NCBI GenBank assembly: GCA_036898215.1
Contig: CM072557.1
Span: 11,685,501 to 11,749,500 of the forward strand
Length of the DNA stretch: 64,000 bases
Source of the DNA: Platycarya strobilacea
Lineage: Eukaryota; Streptophyta; Magnoliopsida; Fagales; Juglandaceae
Direction: 5' to 3'
Below the pieces are notes generated by a model. The model was not told the origin of the DNA, did not search any database, and was given only the letters and a program-made list of their open reading frames with translations. Below, piece after piece: positions 60,101 through 64,000 of this stretch (the stretch's first letter is position 1; every line of letters begins with the position of its first letter). A program made the position numbers and the translations under genes.

Positions 60101-60760
60101 CTAACACCCTCAATTGCAATTGTTCGCCCATTGGGTAAGGTGACCATATGTTCATGAGAAGGAAAAAAACAATGTGAAAGAGGTTTCGGTCATGGCAGAG
60201 GTGGTCGGTGGCACCACTATACATCACCCAATCATGGCAGTTGTCAAAGAAAGGGGAAGAAAAAACATTACCCACAAGTTTGCTAAGGGAGAGTTCGATT
60301 TGAGCATATTAAGAAGTTTTTGGTACAAATCAGAGGTCAAACCCAAGACCGGTGAGGATATGAAGGCTTGGTGAGTCATCAATAGCAAACCAGTGGGTGG
60401 TTTGTTGAGAAGGGAGGGACACTCTTGCTAGGTACCCAATTACACGCCAACATTGGTCACGCAAGTGGCCATTTTTTCCACACTCGGTGCATCGCAATGG
60501 GCCTTTCGTGGAGCCACTAGAGTGGGTGGTGAGGTGGTAAATTCTGTCATTATTTCCATGACAAAAACATGATTGAAGACCAAGCCACACTTCTCTGAAA
60601 TTGGTATGGAATTCAAGAGAGTTGGCAATTGAGGGACTAATGGAATTAGAAAGCTAGGTAGCAGCCATATCTTTGATTTGGTTCCATTGGCTATAGTATG
60701 TGGAGGTGGTTCTTGCTTTGGTGGAGGCAACGACACAACCAACAAATAGTCTTCGATGTT
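57126..60760 (-). mobile_element. Ty1/copia retrotransposon polyprotein, decayed
   Basis: Read on the minus strand from right to left. A gag end carries the zinc knuckle CTECGKNGHLRDQCW (60510-60465). A protease/pre-integrase region (60140-59900) and integrase segments follow (59315-59050, including NRYLFELL-like and NYDHLRVFGC-like words in mixed frames). Reverse transcriptase includes KKSIGCKWMFKTKLKEDGSV (58590-58520). RNase H includes TSDWA-type SDWASCPTTYCSTTGYFIQ (57640-57580) and VAHSSGEAEYRAM (57520-57480). Many stops and frameshifts make it inactive. LTRs were not identified. Confidence 0.9.
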
Positions 60761-60865
60761 ATTGGTTAGTAATATTATCTATAAATGGAATATAAAAATC
60801 AGTAGCAAACAACATCACATTAGTTTGTACTTAATATATTGAACATTCGAATTTTAGAACATCAT

Positions 60866-62015
60866 GAAGAACTTTCCCTTGGAAACTTGAGGAAATTTCA
60901 GTTCAGAGAACTATAGATTGCTACAAGCAACTTTAGCAACAAGAACTTTATTGGAAAGGGTGGTTTTGGTAATATCTATAAAGGGTGTCTTCAAGATGGT
61001 ACAGTAGTAGCAATGAGAAAGCTCAAAGATGGAATTGTCATTTGGGATATGGTTCAATTTCAAACAGAACTTGAGATGATCAGTCTAGTAATGCACCGGC
61101 ATCTTCTTAGGTTCTTTGGATTTTGTATGACTTCCATGGAAAGGCTTTTGGTTTACCCCTAAATGTCAAATGTGAGTGTTGCTTCCTGTCTCAAAGGTGG
61201 GGAGCCTCCAACATTAGGCTTATACCATGCAATTTAGCTTGCAAGCATAGCAAGATGTTAGAGTGTAATCAAGTTGCAAGTTTTGCACTAATATATCAGG
61301 TTTTGTTTAAGATTGATACCTTACATGTTGTCATATATTTTATGATATTTTTATATCTTAATAATCCTCCTCACTTGTAGGTTGGAATCTCTCTCAATAG
61401 ATGGAGCAACACATAGAATAATTAATTAAATAAAATAGAGTGTAGAGTTAGGTTTTGAACTTAAAATCTTCTTTGATATCATATGAAATTAATACTTGTT
61501 TAAAAAACTTAAACTTATGAAAATTGATAGTCTTTGTTATATATCGTATATCTTAGCATCATGAACATAACATTTTTTTCCTCTTTCTCCATTGTAGTAA
61601 AACTAGCACTGGATTGGGGGACAAGTAAAAGAATTGCCTTGGGAGCTGCAAGGGGTTTGTTATTCTTTCATGAGTAGTGTGATCCAAAGATAATTCACAG
61701 GGATGTGAAAGCTGCAAACATATTGCTTGATGACTTCTGGAGGCTATGGTGGGAGATTTCGGACTTGCAAAGTTGTTGGATCACCAGGATTCATATGTGA
61801 CAACAGTCGTGAGAGGCACTATTGGGCATATTGCTCCAAAGTATCTCTCCACAGGCCATTCCTTTGAGAAAACGGATGTTTTTGGATTTGTGATCCTTCT
61901 ACTTGAGTTAATATTTAGGCAAAGAGCTCCTGAGTTTAAGAAAACTGCAAACCAGCAAGGAGCCATCCTTGAATGGTTAAGAGTCAAGACAAACACAAAA
62001 AAATTCATTTTATGA
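60866..62015 (+). pseudogene. NIK-like: NIK-like LRR receptor kinase, kinase-domain remnant
   Basis: The plus-strand frame from 60866 reads LGNLRKFQFRELQIATSNFS, IGKGGFGNIYKG (glycine loop), DGTVVAMRKLKDG, and a helix-C region ending ERLLVYP, then a stop. After an intron-like gap (about 61200-61597) it resumes with LDWGTSKRIALGAARGL and IIHRDVKAANILLDD. A frame change near 61740 follows, then VGDFGLAKLLDHQD (DFG motif), TVVRGTIGHIAPKYL and TDVFGF up to a stop at 62015. Order and wording match NSP-interacting-kinase/SERK-type LRR kinases. The VAIK lysine position has become Arg (VAMR), several stops occur, and the ectodomain and the C-lobe end are missing. Not a functional kinase. Confidence 0.88.
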
Positions 62016-62049
62016 TTTGAACTTTTAAAAGTTTATAACTTGAATTAAA

Positions 62050-62883
62050 CTGTAGGTGTAGAAAATGTCGGGAAATGTTTCGAATAATTAAATTATCTAT
62101 GTGCAAATACTTTGTGAACTATATATAAAGGATCAAGAATAAATTAGAAAGAGAGAACCCGTTGTTAAGGCACATTGTGATGGATGCTTTCCTTAGAGTA
62201 GATTCCGCCGCCTCCAAATTTAACATGTACTAGACTTATTGATAGTCTACTCCCAAGATACAACAATGTCGATTCCCATTAATATCTTTATCAGTGCACA
62301 CACAAGGAGATCCTCAAACCCAATATAAAATAGTCAAAACTCAAAGAAAGAGAGAAAATAATAAGTGATTCTCTAATTTTTGTAGAGAAATTTTTTGGAG
62401 TATTTAAAATGGTGGGTGGAGTTCCCTATATATAGAAATTGAAATGGCACTTGTGAAAAGTCACAATTAGAATGAAAGATATTTGTGAAAAGTCACAACT
62501 TGTTTAAATGAAGTGGTACTTGTAAAATGTCACAATTTATATGAATGAAATGGTACTTATGAAAAGTCACAACTTATATAAATGAAAAGGTATTTGTGAA
62601 AAGTCACAATTATAATAAAGGATCACTTCTGAGAAGTCACAACTTCTTAAATATTAGAGAATATATTGAAAATGTTTCTAATTCACCAAAAGGTACAACC
62701 TTTTATTTGGTTAGCAAGCGGTTAAGTCTCCTATTCATGAGGTATACATTGGTTTAAGTTACAATGACATGTTTTCATTTAAATCTAGACAACCGAACCA
62801 ATACATTGAACAATAGTGATGGTTCACAATTGTTAGTTACATAACATTAAATATTTTAATCATTTTAAGTCTAAAAAATCAAC
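62050..62883 (-). repeat. Probable 3' LTR of a second copia element
   Basis: The minus-strand LTR probably begins TGTTGATTTTTTAGAC at about 62883, right after a polypurine-like ggtgggggg (62884-62894 on plus: aaccccccacc). It contains a TATA-type tatatataggg box near 62430 on the plus strand. The far end is uncertain (62050-62165). Confidence 0.55.
62440..62650. repeat. ~33-bp imperfect repeats in the copia LTR
   Basis: About six copies of acttgtgaaaagtcacaa, spaced 28-40 bp, upstream of the LTR promoter in the copia orientation. They may be enhancer-like repeats. Confidence 0.75.
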
Positions 62884-63417
62884 AAACCCCCCACCTGATT
62901 AAAATAGTTTAAAAGATAGAATAGAACAAACTTTTCTTTGGGCTAAGATCAATAAAGGTAGTTTGCGGCTTTGAAAATCTATCTAGTGTTAGTGTGTTTC
63001 CATCAAAAAGATCCATGGTGAACCAAGTCGTGAACCAAAATCTTTTAACTCAGACTTCTTTACACCACACACATAGTATGATTAGGTTCCTTTCAAGGTG
63101 GTGCATAAAGTTCATGCACTATATCCTGGATTCATGAGTGCTCTAGGTAATTGCCCACTTACCATAGATTGTGGCCCCACAGTCACACTCACATAGGTGA
63201 GTCCTCCAAGGGTATTCAATACCTCGCCTTAGTCTTGGACTCATTCAAAGCATTTCACTTTTCCTTTGACATTACATTTGTAGCACTCACACCCTAGGGA
63301 TGAACCTATAATAATATTTTAATAGTAATATCCAGTCATTCAAGTAGTCTCTTCTTCCTATTGAACCTACTTCTTGGGATCTCTAGTCAGGAAGGTTGGG
63401 TTGTCACTACTAGTGAC

Positions 63418-64000
63418 CTAATTAATGAGCTTCAGTCCCATCCCCCTCAATGTACGTATAACCTTCGAGTTTGCCAGTCCTTTCATCAAAGGATCTACTA
63501 GGTTATCTTCTGACTTTACATATTCTAAAGCCAGGTATCCATTCTTTATTAGGCATCTTATCGTAGAAAGCCTAATACTCAAATGTCTCATCTTATTACT
63601 AAAGTGTTTATTATTACAAATACTTATCACGGATTATCACAAGGAACAAAAATAGCTGGCATTTGTTTTTTAATTAGTGGACTTTCTGATAATAAGTTCT
63701 TAAACCACTACACCTCATGTCCAGTAGTATCCAAGGCTATTAACTAGTGGAATTTCTGATAATAAGTTTTTAACTAGTGAAAATACGATTTGCTTGGAAA
63801 AACTCCAAGACACAACTGCTCCACCGAGAGTGAAAATATATCCATTCTATCCCTTCTGATCTATCGTGTCATTTATCCAGCTAGCATCACTATATGCTTC
63901 TAATATAGTGGGATACCCAGAATAATGGAAACCATATGTTATGGTTCCTCTCAAATATTTAAGAATTCTATCCAATGCCTTCAAATAAGAATCATCAGGC
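63418..64000 (-). mobile_element. Copia element RNase H end, continues off the window
   Basis: The minus strand from 64000 reads LKALDRILKYLRGTITYGFH, YSDASWINDTID, GYIFTLGGAVVSW, then, after stops, NKHFSNKMRHLSIRLSTIRC and YVKSEDNLVDPLMKGL, ending GMGLKLIN and a stop at 63418. These are the C-terminal reverse transcriptase/RNase H blocks of a Tork- or Retrofit-like copia polyprotein, different from the one at 57-61 kb. Nonsense codons near 63640-63720 break it. The 3' untranslated region and LTR follow to the left. Confidence 0.9.

Overview
The window looks like nuclear DNA of a woody eudicot. It is AT-rich and dominated by nested transposable elements, its genes have short introns with GT/AG borders, and one gene encodes a plant secondary-product glycosyltransferase. 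A Fagales tree (walnut, pecan or oak relatives) is a plausible guess from the style of the repeats, but that is inference. Only one gene appears intact: a single-exon UDP-glycosyltransferase of the UGT708 (C-glycosyltransferase) type on the minus strand at 32918-34333. The other recognisable host genes are broken or partial. They are a plastid-targeted protein gene (exons between 6809 and 8327), a five-exon gankyrin/PSMD10-like ankyrin gene (46585-50527), one exon of a cinnamoyl-CoA-reductase-like gene (about 53599-53753), and a NIK-type LRR receptor kinase (60866-62015).

Layout. 1-3600 is mostly unassigned repeat-like DNA with an LTR-like promoter. 3.8-6.75 kb holds a Mutator-like (MULE-like) segment carrying a broken GRF zinc-finger gene; it sits in or beside an intron of the plastid-protein gene. 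8.8-32.7 kb is a striking nest. Two arms of about 1.7-1.9 kb (8806-10504 and 30799-32664) are reverse complements of each other. At their axis sits a 20.3-kb CACTA (En/Spm) transposon, 10505-30798, with ends CACTACAACAAAA/TTTTGTTGTAGTG and a 3-bp target duplication ATA. The CACTA carries a decayed TNP2 transposase, a decayed Transposase_24-type second protein, and a pseudogene resembling the 'putative plant transposon protein' family. It was itself invaded by a complete LTR retrotransposon without coding capacity (14572-21407, TSD ACTAT) and by a solo LTR (23177-26651, TSD ATTAA). These two share a CG-rich palindromic tandem repeat.

32.7-37 kb contains the UGT gene and AT-rich flanks, with hairpin MITEs on both sides of the gene. 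37020-40851 is a 5'-truncated L1-type LINE on the minus strand with a perfect 18-bp target duplication. 41-46 kb holds two adjacent MITEs and a composite MULE-like element that has captured an ARGONAUTE1-type exon. 46.6-50.5 kb is the ankyrin pseudogene, with a SINE-like and a LINE insertion in its introns. At its 5' end lies a 2.3-kb element with long terminal inverted repeats (50542-52807). 57-61 kb is a decayed Ty1/copia polyprotein, then the receptor-kinase pseudogene, then the 3' end of a second copia element that runs off the right edge.

No tRNA, rRNA, CRISPR or operon-like structures were seen. All family assignments come from reading motifs and translated frames by eye; no database search was run.
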